DNA of 64,000 nucleotides from Solenopsis invicta (taxonomy: Eukaryota > Arthropoda > Insecta > Hymenoptera > Formicidae): NCBI RefSeq assembly GCF_016802725.1, contig NC_052665.1, forward strand, positions 5,022,001-5,086,000, given 5' to 3'. The translations under genes were made by a program, and so were the position numbers. Shown here one piece after another: positions 35,045 to 48,300 of the stretch (within the stretch, counting starts at the first letter, position 1; each line of letters begins with the position of its first letter). Under the pieces are notes generated by a model. It was not told the origin of the DNA. It saw only the letters and a program-made list of their open reading frames with translations, and made no database searches.

Positions 35045-38000
35045 TTCAGAAAATCTCCCTAATTTAATTAAGTATCTCCAAAGAGGGCTTACATAATTGA
35101 CTAAACTAAATGCCTGTTAAAGCTGTATTTTCGATGCCTTAGAAAATCTCACTAACATCAAGCTTAATCTCAAGTTTGATTAAATTAAATTAATTAAATA
35201 TCAAAACGATGCCTGTCTCAATTTTTTAAAAATGTATCCTGTACCAAGAAAAATATTTGAAACAGTCAAACATCCCGAGTATGAATCAACAATTTCGCCG
35301 ATTCCTACTATCAAATCGCAACGTTTGACTTGCCGCGGGCCGTGATCTTCGCCCTTCATCTCTAATCGCGATGATATCTCTTGAAGCGTGTCTTCGACGG
35401 CTTTGTCGCACGCGAGAAAAATGCAGGTGCAGGATACACGGGCGCGCCCGTTAGTGCATGCGACAAACAACATCAAAGGTAGAGTACGCGAAGCGATAGG
35501 CGAGGCTGACACCGTGCTAATTGCATTACGTAAAAGCCGTTAATGAGTTGGACACTCGTTCGTTTCGGTTCGCTTCTCGAACATCCTCCACCGCGTTCGC
35601 GTCGACAGCGACGAGAGAAGGTGAAGAAGAAGAAGAAGAAGATCGACTGAGAACCTTGCCGAGCGGGTCTACCTGTCATCGTGCGCGACACAATGCCAAC
35701 GAACGAAATGAGCCTTAACCTTGCGCGGTGCTGAAAAATTCGGCTGACACTCGACGCGAAATCTGCCTCTGCATCCAACGCGCATCTCTTTCCTCTCCTG
35801 CTCTCTGTTTACAGTCGTAAGACTCGTAGCGGATTCGTATTTGATTTCAAGGCGCGCGTGTCGCCTTGCATAATTCGCAGGTATGAATTCCTTGGCACCG
35901 CCTCGTGGTCGGTCGGCATAATAAACGGATGTAAAAGTATCCGAGATAACGAAGGCGGCTGATGTAATTAGCTTCGCTGACCTTTCCTACCTTCTTGCAA
36001 AATTTACTCTACAGCTAATGAAAGGAAAAGTAGTGGCTCGATCAATTCTCGTTGCTTAATAATTCTCACCGTTAATTCTCTTTTCTTAAGTTCGCACAAC
36101 AAATTATTTCCGCGATCTGAACACTCGAAACACTTTTCTCAATGATTTGCCGCTGAAGAGAAAGAGAGAAAGAGAGAGAGCAAATTTCTTTTAATCACTC
36201 GGCTGCCTCACGAATATCTTCGATAAATAAAAATATCTAGTACCTAGATTTTTGGTTCCAACGAGCAGGTCGCGAAATGGAGTCTCACGTGACGGCGGTT
36301 ATTCGTTAAGGCAATTATCTTGTTGCTACGTTCTTCGGGTTTATCGATCGTGTCGACTGTAAAAGAGCAAAAGCACCACGAGGGGAAAAGCGTGCGCGGG
36401 TAACCCTAGACCCCGGCGAAATCGAGAGAGAAAAAGTAAGAGCGCGAAGGAGAAAATGAAACGGAAAGACGAAAAGGAAAGAGACGCCGAGAACGAACTG
36501 CGGTAACCCAACTCCTCGCAGGATCTAAGTTTTCACGGCGGATATCGTCTTACGAGAAACGAGAATTACGCAACCCTACCAACTGTAACCAACTAGTCAT
36601 TGGAGCGTCCGATTTGCCAAACTTCAGCACCCCCGATCTGCTCGACTAGCTCGGCAACGAGATCTGGGTTACGGCTAGGTACGCGCGATGGGACTCATTT
36701 CAAGTATATTATAGAATGTTTCAGAAACTTTAACGCTTAAATTTTTCGTATTAAGATTATACAGGTTGTACCAGAAGTAGATCAATCACAGTAATATTCT
36801 ATTAATATTTTTTTTTTGTTTTATTGCACGGGGGTTTCAAATATGCGCAAAAACAATCTTTGCGTGGAAAAAAATTTGTGTCAAATCAACAATTCATTGT
36901 TTCACATATTAGCAAGAATAAAATCTTCTTGGATGAATTTATAATCTTAAACGAATATAATTTGTTTGCATGAAGAAGCAAAATTTAATTTTTTTCTGTT
37001 TAAGATTTCTTGACGTGATACTATTTTTTATCTACGCAGTCTTTCTTTCGTTAATTTAAGTACAATTATATCTAAAAGAAAAAAATTAATAAAACGTATT
37101 ACGATTGACTTCTGGTACACTGTATTGTCATATTTGCATATTTGTAAATAATCTTATAGTACATTTTTATAATTACGTTTTTCGCTTGCAAAGGAGGTTT
37201 GCACTGAAATATACGATATCGATAGTTATCTGTGATAGCTGCTCTTCGAAATTCGGTGCCGCGATTGTCGAAAATAACGTAAGCCGCTGGCAGCTCTGAC
37301 TCACAAACTAAATATAACCGTGAATTTTCATGTTCCTACTTCTACTTCTGCTTTTGCGCGAATGAAAACAGACCCCGAAGTCTTTCGAAAGTTGATTAAA
37401 GCGCCCATATATTATCAACTCGGGACATTTAATAAGACGCTCCTCCACGATGAAGACAAAAGATCATATTTCCGATACGTACGAAGCCTATCAATTACGC
37501 GATATACAGAGTACCTATTACAACTAACATGAGGCTTCGATAAACTTGGTATCTGTCCCTAATGAGATATAATCATCCAACATATGGATTTAATTAATCA
37601 TCATTTCTCGTATTTTTTCAATCGTCAACATTAAATAGGCATCTGACTTTTCTTACAATGTACATCCTTCAATTAAATCTCTGTCGAAATGTCCAGCATG
37701 AATCTGCATACCACGTGTTGCGATAGGCACGAGAAAGGAGACGAGGATACACGCTTTCTCGCTGCTTCTGCGATGACGTCAGCCGGTTGTAAATTCATCT
37801 ACTCTACTCCCGTACACAGTAGTCCGGCCCGGCCTATTCGTCCTTCGGAGCACGTCCTTGGTCGAGCCCTTTAAGGTCCGCTCGCGCTGCGTGACCGACC
37901 TGAATTCGCCAGACCCTGACCACGTTGTGCGACAGGCGGAGTTTCGAATTCTCCGTCGTCGCCGTCAGATCCCCGCCCGGCGAATCCGTTTATGGGACGA

Positions 38001-39316
38001 CCGCGACCGCTCCCATTGCCCTCGGAATTATATCAGAGAGAAGGACCGCCGTATCACGAGAATAAATGATCAATGTTTTTCTGACTGGAATCGGATTACT
38101 CGAAGAAAGAGAGAGAGATTGAACGAACGAACGAACGAAAGAAAAATTGGGTTGGCCCGAACTTACGGAGAATAAAACAGATGCCGAGGTGGATAAAGAA
38201 TTTATTCGAGCGTTGATATGTCGACGACCTCGTTCGAGAAAGATAAGAAGACGAATGCGAATAGGGACGGACGAATCGAAAACGAGAACGCATCGCTTCG
38301 AATTGAAAAGGGGGGTGTAACAGACAATCCACGGGAGACAGATTGTTTTGACAGCCGCGAAGCACTTCCACCGAGCTACTACTACGAACTACTTGAAACC
38401 AATGCTAAGAAAAACAATGGGAAAGCCATCTCTTTAAAGAGAAATCGACCCTCCAGTCTAAACAAACTCTAATTGAAGCAGAAGCGCAACAGATTTTCGG
38501 AGCGTCCAGCTTTAGAATCAATGATTTTTAAGAGGTCGTGAAGTAAAAAAAAAAAAAAATAAAATAAAATGAAAGCAGTACGCTCGATCAGCGATTTATC
38601 AAGCAAATCGTCAGAATAATGCCGTGTCTTGTTTCTCGCCGAGTCTTGTATCATTACGATCGTTCTTCCATCGCGAAGAATGAGAGTGCAATGACCTCCC
38701 TCATCATCCGATCTCCGCGCATAACGGTAGAGAAACTTTTGCGATACCCGTGCCCACGAGAAAGATGGGGGAGTACTCGATTTCCGCTCTATTACCTCTC
38801 TCTTATCGAAATCAATAGCTAATACCACGCTTATATCGCGATTAGTTTCGTATTGCAACAAGAAAAGACGGATATCGAGCATCTTCAATTTTCTAAGCCC
38901 TTGTGTCGTGGGAACGCAAGCGATCGATCGCTTGGCGCGTGCACAAACATTATTTTTTTACATTAAATTTACTAAATTTAACGTTTGCATAAAATTACGT
39001 TGCCTGTCGTGTCGCTTCTGCCGAAACGTATTAACACGACGCGTCTCTTGTGTAATTCATAAGCGTAATCGCGCCGCCATCCCGCATCTCGCGTTCGGCT
39101 TGTTTGTTCACAATGGCCGAACATTAATCCGGTCCGCCGGTATGACGACTGGCGTGAATTTATTTTCGGCGACGGTTATTTCCGTCCAGGTCTCGCGGCG
39201 CAAGAACGTTAGAGAAGGATCTCGAAGAGACGCGCGTAGAAATTCCCCCCGAGGAATTCTCGCTCCGATATTTCATTTCCTGCCGTTAAAATTTTAAGTC
39301 TTCGTCACGGCGACGC

Positions 39317-39357
<41 letters not shown>

Positions 39358-42300
39358 GCAAAAATTCGTCGAATTTGTATCAATTGACACGACTGCATTC
39401 GAGTGGAACGAGAGTCGCACGTTGCGCGAAAGCGAGAGTCAATTGCGTCGAAACCGCGAAACGAAATGAGACGTTGCTTCGAATTATACTCGGCGAGGCT
39501 GCCTTTCCAGCGAGAAATGACGTAACGCAATCAATTACAACACTCGACAATGTTCACAGTTCATAAAGATCCGCAAATAGCAACAAGTATTCCGCATGTT
39601 CCGTCATTCCATCCCGCCATGCAAATTGAGGCCAAGAATATATTTTAAATGCAAATCTTTTGAAAGATCTTTACACCGTATGACTAAATTTACATTTATT
39701 TATTTAACAATCGACTCGAAGAGCAATAACTTACGATTCTTTAGGTTTTTTCTATTTAGCATGAGAAAATAAAATATAGGAAATGACGGTACTCGGCGTC
39801 ACTTATTACTTGACGAGCATGTTGACTATAGATTATGAACGAGAGGCGTAAATGAATAGTCTATTAAAAAAAAACTGTTGTTCTGCGCAATTTGCGAGTA
39901 ATTAACTTCGCTTTATGACAGAGCACGTTGCGCGTGACGGACAACTTTGTGTCCCGCCAATTGCGCAAAAAACTTGAGCCAGATTTGCACCTTGCCAAGT
40001 TGTGCAAGAGACCGTCCCGGCGAATATCGCGCGCGCGTGATGAGTCAACCGTGTAATAATTTCGCGTTGCCAGATGAACCGGGAGAAATCGCGCGGCAGT
40101 AAATTGAACGATTCAGGCTCTGAGTAACGACTATTATCCGAATAAATCAATTTACTACTAAAGATAGATTCCGACTTATTAAATATTAAGGATAATATAA
40201 ATAGAATTGAATATTCAAATTATTTTCAACACTAAAATCTTTTCTACAACGTTCATCATATGTTCGACAAAAAAAAAACGATTGAATCGTTATACAGCTT
40301 CACGGTCGTACTCTTGAACTTCAACCGCGATGATTTCACTCACCAATAGCTTGTTGTCCACGGTCTTGACGACGATTTCCTCGGGTGTGTATTGCGAAAC
40401 GTCGAAGCGCAGCTTCAGCATCTTGTTGTCACCCTCGTCCTGGATGAGGGGACTGTTGAGGCCGTCCAGCCAGGCATGATCGTGCTGAGGGCTCAGAGAA
40501 CTGCTGTTCTGAGTGGACTGTTGCGTGGTGGTACTGCAATTTGAAACAAAAGTCTCGATTATCGCCGACGGTCGTTGCTCGTACGTAAAGTCTAAATGAG
40601 ATGTCGGGAACATTGATGCAGTAATGAGCGACGCCGGGCGTCCGTTAACGTAAAACCTGTTGACTATTCTACAGCTGGTGAACAATGTGAAACCTTACTT
40701 ACGATGTCGATGGGCGAAGAAATCAAATAAATACACGCAGAGACTGACATTAATATAAAATATGTTAATATTAGTTAGCGCTAAAAAGGTCAGCGTATTT
40801 CACGTAACCATTTTCGTTACTCGTACACGCAGAAATAGATAAAGTGAAATGATTATAATAAGAAAATCGAGCTACTTATTTGAAACGTTAATTGGCAATT
40901 AACGCGCTTTGCCTTTTCTAGCGTTAACTAACTGGTGTTACTATAACTCTTACACGCAGCACTATGATCTACTACAGCAGAACCGTGAAGAACACAAGAT
41001 ATATGTGTGAATAGTGTCAAGAAGGGTAAAATGATATCATCGTCTCGAATGTGGGGTCACAAAACGTGCAGACATTTGTTCGTTCGTTGCTCTGGTGCGA
41101 TTGCAATTATATTAACCCTTCGTAGAAAAAAAAACGCTATTAATTTTTAAGATTTAAATCTTTATCCTCCAATACATTTACATACGTTAACATTTTGATG
41201 TAACGCGACAAATATAAATTTGATAAAATCAAATGATTCATTAACATTGGAAAAAAAAAAAAAAAAACTGATTAATTAGCAATAATTAAATCCTCGATTT
41301 TGAAATTTTCAAAGATCAATAACAATTTGCTTTCTTCTTACCTAACCAGATCCGAATTACTCGATTATATCTTGGCGCTCTAAATCGTTAACTCCCACCT
41401 TATTCTTCAAATTCATCCTACAAAGGGTTAAAGATGCAAACTCGAGAAATAAACGACACAGTGCGGGATAAATAAAACTCTGGCTGAAAAGTAACGTAAG
41501 GTGCGATCTAATTTAACTACTACTATATTAAAACGAAGCATCGATCTACTTTGTCCTCCGGCAGGCTTTACAAATTTAATCGGGGATGCGCGCCTTCGTG
41601 ACGCTCAACATCCTTCCGATCCCATAGACTGATCGTCCCCTACATCGATCGACTCGTTTTCTCGTGTGCTTTTCTGTGAGCTTGCTCTTTTTTTTCTACG
41701 ATAGAGCATCACCTTTTGAAGCTGTCGAACGCGGACCGCTTCGACGGTGCTGCAGGGTCGACCTTGTCCCAACCTTCGCTCTTCGAGGTCGTCGACGTGT
41801 GGTGCTCACTGGTGCTCGTGTGGTGCCGACTTCATAGTTAGTCACGTGCCAATGCAGAGAGCCATTCAGAGTTGGCGAGACGGTAGTCGAGCGCAGGAAG
41901 AGGGATTGTTGTTATTATTATATCGATTAACTCTGACGGTTATACGGAGTCATCCGAATTTAACTTTAATCCGCGGTTACGTGATCTTTCGCTCTCGTGT
42001 GTTTCTTGGCGGTACAGTTCGATTAATCTTCGCCCCGCGATTCCAGACTGGGTTTCACCAGCGATTAGCAGTTTTATTCGTCGGATGGTTGTTAGAACTT
42101 AGATCCTTTACAAAGCTTCTGCTTTTCACTAATGATAAATAATTCTTGTTTGCTATTTATATCTTCATCAGCCAGCACCAGTCCTTTCCGACGAACAAAT
42201 AGTCGAATCTATTTGAGAAACTAACTTTGGTCATGTAAATTCATGACTGTCTACTTTTATTGTTTTAACAACGACTGTTTAACTGTTCGGAGTTTGTTCG

Positions 42301-45300
42301 CCGTTGATGAAAACCATTCTCGTTAAAATTATACCAATGTATATCTCGAATTTTCTTGATCTCTAATTTCTGACAAAGAAACGCCACTTGAAATTATATA
42401 TAAAAATCATTAACGGATTATATTGATAAATTAAGAATGTTTTCGATAAGAGCGATAAACTTATTTGCACCAAGAAACAACGAGCGAGCGACGTTCCAAG
42501 CAAAATTGAATTGAAATTATGTACTTTGCTCTGCTATTACTTTTATCATATTTTTATCTTCTTGCAATAAATTTCATTTCAATTGGTTCAAAAATGCTGA
42601 CGTGATTCCTTAAAATTTTCAAGTTGAACTGCGAAAAAAATAATTTTAAAAGTTTTATTATTTTTTTTAATCACATTTTCATATATTCTTAAGACCTCGT
42701 ATACCGTAAATTAGAAAAATGAATCATAGAAATTAGCATTAAAACGTGTTACGGAATAGAAAACATATCGCGTCTATGTACCAGAAACAACGCAACCAAT
42801 ATCTATCGCAAATCTAAAATATTCACGAATGCTGGAAAATCGCTTCGAAAGAAGGATAAAAAGCAGTAAGACAATCGACACACGTCAAACACGCAGCAAA
42901 TTAATAATGCTATATAAATGCTATATACAAATTATTCGTACAACTTAAGAAATTAATAAGCGCACTCGGCAAATGCATAATGTATAAATCTTATCCGTTC
43001 TAGACTTACGTAAAAAAATAAAATGAAAAAAATAAAAAAGAAATGAATATTCTGTTTACGATGAAACGAAAATTTCCCGAACGGGCACCTGCGTTTATCC
43101 GGATGATCCTTCTCGACGCGAGAACGCAACATTATTAATTACCGCCGATAATCGGCGTTAAACTTATTAAGCCTTCCTCGAGAGAACACCGATCGATCGT
43201 GAGCGTGCTTAAGAACGGGATTATTTGTAGCGTCGCGCGAAATAACATCGAACTAAATATCACGATACCGGAAGCGTCTTGCCTTGTCTTCGGAAAGGTC
43301 GTCGACCTACTACCACGGAGGAGACTATAAATAGTATGCAATTACGTCGTCGCAGCCGTACTTGCAACGAGGGTGATCGTGATTTCTCAAGTCACGTTTG
43401 CTCGTGTTACCTTAGCTCCTATCTCGTAAAATTAACTTTGACTTAACCGCGAAACAATTCTATTGCGCCGCTGTTTTCCAGCCTCATTTATCGTTCCTCG
43501 AAATTGACACAAGTTTCGAGGTAAATCTTGGTAAGTTAGGAGAAAAGCCGTAGCTAACAGTAACATTCTCTCTAAATAGCAGCTATGAATTATTCCTTCG
43601 TGATCGTAACTCTTCGTATAAACGTGAAGAGATGATTTATCGTGATACACAGATGCAATGACAACGCTTTTACAAAATTTTCATGAAAGCCACGAAAAAT
43701 GTCTCAGTTATTATTACGCATTTCCTTTTAGGTTTTTCTGACGGAATATTTTGCCCTTCTAGGAGCAAAAATCATATATTTTAAAGAAATGCATGAATAT
43801 CTTCGACAGAAATTAGTGTTCAAGAGAAATAAGATCGTGCACGACATTCATAAAGTTTCATGATGGTCGAATAAATTCTATGTCAGAGTAAAACGATTCT
43901 AAGAACGAAACGTCACTATATCCCGTCACGCGACATACCGTGTTTGGTAATAATAACGATTATTTTCCGCGCTTTATTTCCTTCGTGCGTATAGGTATCG
44001 AAGAAAAAGATTAATAAATCTCTTCGATAAATTGGCTGCCACGCTACTTTTCGACAAATCTATTATCGAGAATGCATATGCACACACGCATGTGTGATTT
44101 ATACTTTTTACAGAAATCCGAGTTATATATTATCATTAAATTCTGATCGAATCTAGACTCGTAACATTTAAATATCACAAAACGTTCCGTCAACGGGAAG
44201 CGCGAAAGGGTTCGAGTAAAGTCGCAGGAAAGTTGCGTGGGAAAGAATAAGAGAGAAATGCGGTAGAGAACAATTATGCCAGACAAGAGAAAGGTCGGAT
44301 CTCGTCTCATGAAGTCGAGGGAGGTCAACCGTAGCGCGCAAGCTCTTACAAAACCCGGTTCGTCGGAGTGAAAAGGCCAAACGAGTCGCGGATCACGAAA
44401 TAGTAAATTTTAACTTCAATCCATCACATTGTTTTGCACGCCTTCGTGCCGTAACAACCGGTTTTTTTATCACTCATTTAATCAATTGGATGTAACAAAA
44501 TTAATTTAAGAAATAATAAAAAATGCATTACAATGATTACATTTTATTTTTATAGTGAGAGAATATTTTAAAACAAAACAAAAAAAAATTATTTTCTCGG
44601 CGGCGAGTTCTAATAGCTTGTTTACTCGCAGTCAAGTTAAACATTTCTTAATCGAAATATTTATGTAAATAAAATAAAAAAATAATTTTTAATCAAGTAT
44701 TTTTTCCTTACAATTCTAGAAAATGTTATATCATTTTTTCATTCAAAATAATCGGATTTTTTAATTTAAGAAAACAATTTAATAATATTATTAGTTTATT
44801 TGCAAAATTTAAACGTAAAAATATAATACAAAATTATATAGATATTTAAGATAATATTCGTATATTTTTACTCAAAAGTAAATATTTTAATTTTTTTTTC
44901 ATAAAAAAATGTTTTTCTCTTAGTGTATATGTAATAAGTAGGAAGAAAAACGTTTTATTAAAAAGTTACAATAAAGGATGTTAAACACGAAGCATAGTAG
45001 CTCATTGTTGACTGTAAAGAGTAAGTCAGCGGTATTTATCTTATCTGTTTATTCTACCTACTTACTACTTGAAATCGCAGAAAATGATTGGTATAACTTG
45101 TATCAGTTTCTAAGTCTCGTATCAGCACAGCACAATTTTAAATAAAAATATCAGCTCGAGTTTTCCATTGCAGAAATTATAAAGCCATATCCGTGTATTC
45201 TTCGCTCTCATTTCTAACGAGACAGAACGTAACAGAAATGTAAATATTATTACAAAAATTTTAAATAAAGAAATATTTTAATATTGATTCAATTATAAAA

Positions 45301-48300
45301 ATAAAATACGAGAATATATGTAACTTTGACAAATGTCTCTATAAAATTAAATGTAATTTGTAATAATAGAGTTATGACTGTAGCAATTATTATTATTATT
45401 ATTTGTTATATCTCGATTTGTTCGACGAACATGACAAAGAATTCATTATCCGCATCGTAAATCATATCTAGCTAACTAACTCTATCGAATAAGATAATCA
45501 GCACTGCGAGCGCGTTTTGGCGGAATCATATTTAGCTATTACACGATGCCAATGGTCGACCGGGAGTCAATGAATCGCTTAACTCTCACAGGCAGTCATC
45601 GCCGGCACATTGTGTAACAGAAAGACCATGGTTGTACTACGAGACAAAAGAGCGTGTGTGTGGGAAAGTGTGCGAGTGAGCGGAAAGTGAATCTCCCTTT
45701 GGCACGCATGCATCGCGTTGCACGAGCCTTCGATCGCGATGCCTGCCGACAGTACGTCAGTTTATCCGCGAAAGTTCAAGCATGAAGTTTAGCATAGTTC
45801 ACCAAAGTCAATTAGCAAGTTATTGCCCTGCCTATATAAGAGGTAATTTCCTGTTGCTGCTCGCATCTTGACGCGCTGTTTGAAGGTCCGCCCCCATCTA
45901 TCCGGAAGCATCAGAAAGCTACTTGCTGCGCAATATCAAATCTATGAAACTTTTATCTCGCGTATCTTCGTTTCGAGCAAAAAGGTAAAGAAGCATAATG
46001 TTGGGAATGGCACAATTATCGATTTCCTGTCGCGAAACGTATCACAAGTTACCTAATATAAAATAAGAAATTTATATCTGTACACGTCAAAAGATATTTA
46101 CTTTTTTTAAAATAATTCGATAAATTTACTAGCATTGAACAATTCGAAAACTAGTCTGTTCTAGCATTTCCTGTTATTTAAGGATCAAACGTATGATCCC
46201 TGCAAAGTAAATAAAATTTTGAAATGTGTTAACGTTTAAAATAAGCTATAAACATATGAAAGTTGTATGAATAAGATATTTTTATTTAATAACATGTTTT
46301 AATTTACTCGATTTGTTATTAAAAATTAAAATTTTTTACAAACTTAAGAAAAATCTCAATTTTTTGTGTAAGTACTTTAAGTACTCAAGATGATTTATAC
46401 AAAGTTTCATTGTGATTGTCTCTTCAGTTATTTCGTAAATAAATAAATTTTGTTTATTTTACAGAATTGATCTCTGCGCCACAATGAAACTTTATACATA
46501 AATTATCTTAAATAATATTTAATGTACTTACATTAAAAAATTCGATTTTTTTTCATTACTTCATTATTAATTATATTTTTATAGACCACATGTTTACCTC
46601 TTATTGAAATAACTTTTTAACCAATTAGGAAATCACCGTCAAAATTTTTCTACTATTTTCAAACGCAATACAAAAAAATCGGTAACTTTTTTGCATAATC
46701 TTAATGTTTTGAGAGACGTCCTATACATCCTTAATAACAAAACTCATCGATGCGGAATTATTAAATCTCGTCACGTTTCTAAACAGTGTTCCGAAACATA
46801 CGAATTATTAGTGAAGTCGAATTCAAGTAGTGGCGAGGAATAAAAAGAATCCGAACAGGTGCACGAAAAGTCGATAACATCTTTATATATCGCTGTCTGT
46901 ATATATTGCTGTCTATCCATTAGACAGGCCGCAGTCAATACATTAATAACACGTCCGCGTCGAAGATGCTGCAGCACTCCGCGTTATGCGCGCTCGTCTA
47001 TTTGCGGTAACCGTCCCTGAACATAAGAATTACGTCAGGAACACGTGATTATCGGACCTGGTAATGGACCATATTCACCTCCCACGAGTGATCCATCGAT
47101 CGTCACCGAGCACCTGCTTAGCGCGGCGCGTATTTATAGATCGCGTCAGGCAGGATCCTCGTGTCAATGATGACACGCGTGTCTCTCGAAAGAGTCTAAT
47201 TATGATTTATAAGATATGTATTACAAAAAAAAAACATTGAAGAGAATCGGAAAGAAAGATTATCACAATTAAACCGACGAATTGCGATATATTTAAAAAA
47301 ATATACTTCTAATCGAGAAAATATAAAAATAATCGTACAAAAATAAAATCGATCGAATCAATTGAATGATAAAATATTTCGAACTCGATTCGCCAAGTGA
47401 TGAAGCCTGCCGAAACGGATCTCGATGACAATCGCGCAGAGCAACATACCGAAGCTTGATGACCGTCTTATGCGCGGGGGGATAGAGATCCTCGTTCGGG
47501 ATCATCGCGGTGATCCTTGCCGGGGTGGGCAGGCGGACAGAGCTGCTCTTGCACAACCGAGCCGGCCGGACTCGCTTTAAAGCGCGGACTGCGCGACCGA
47601 TGCCGCGGCTGCCTCGGCGATGTCGTAAAAATTACTGCGTAAAATCGCTCGTCTAGGATCCCTGCAAGCTCCTCACCTTTCCTGCGCCGCGATTTAGTGC
47701 TCGGTTCCAGTGGGGGCACGATTCGCGATCGTGCAACGCGATACAATGTCAAGATCGCGTTGACGTAACATCGTGATGCACCGTAAAAAGATGCATCTAT
47801 ATATTGAGTACTCTCGAGTGTGTAAAAAAAAAAGAAAACAATGTTAATTCACTTCGGCACACGCGCGCGATGCGGCGATTGCATCATGTGTGTATACATC
47901 GCGTCCGCTACGAGGATAACGTAATTTCAACGCAAACGCAATTTTTAACCAGTGTTTATTTAGGAAACGAGTATACGGACTCGAGAGTACGTTGACTGAC
48001 TTTATTTTAAGCGGACAGAATCCCGGAATTTAACGCGCATTGTTCATTCTTTTTTCACGCTTTCCCATCGCGCTTCTTCGAATGAGTTGTTTTGAATGGC
48101 GACAATGCTGCATTCAGAAGATGTGTGCGGAGGTGTGCGTGTACCGTCAAAAATGCGGTGAACGCGTTCGTTGTGCGTATAACGAGACGCATGCGACGTA
48201 ATTGCGTAATAGACATCGCTTGTAATTTCGCGTGCGACACGTATGCATGCAGTTGCGTTTCCCACATTTAAAAAGTTCCGGGTTTAACGAATGCCCCTGT

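Larger units (their letters stand above)
31634..40343 (-). other. HspB8 intron 2 (8.7 kb)
   Basis: Holds small transposons at 31.8, 33.0, 33.3 and 36.8 kb, a GA microsatellite at 35.0 kb and another at 39.3 kb, and GC-richer unique patches at 32.2-32.8, 33.6-34.7, 35.3-36.7 and 37.7-39.3 kb. A TGACGTCA palindrome occurs near 37.77 kb. Frames in these patches do not look like protein. Confidence 0.5.

Noticed and set aside
35201..35512. 103-codon minus-strand frame in HspB8 intron 2
   Set aside because: Composition is moderately protein-like but there is no family match, and I could not place splice sites that join it in phase to HspB8 exons.
45832..45844. Canonical TATA box CCTATATAAGAGG in HspB8 intron 1
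   Set aside because: No recognisable coding exon follows on either strand, so a promoter cannot be supported.
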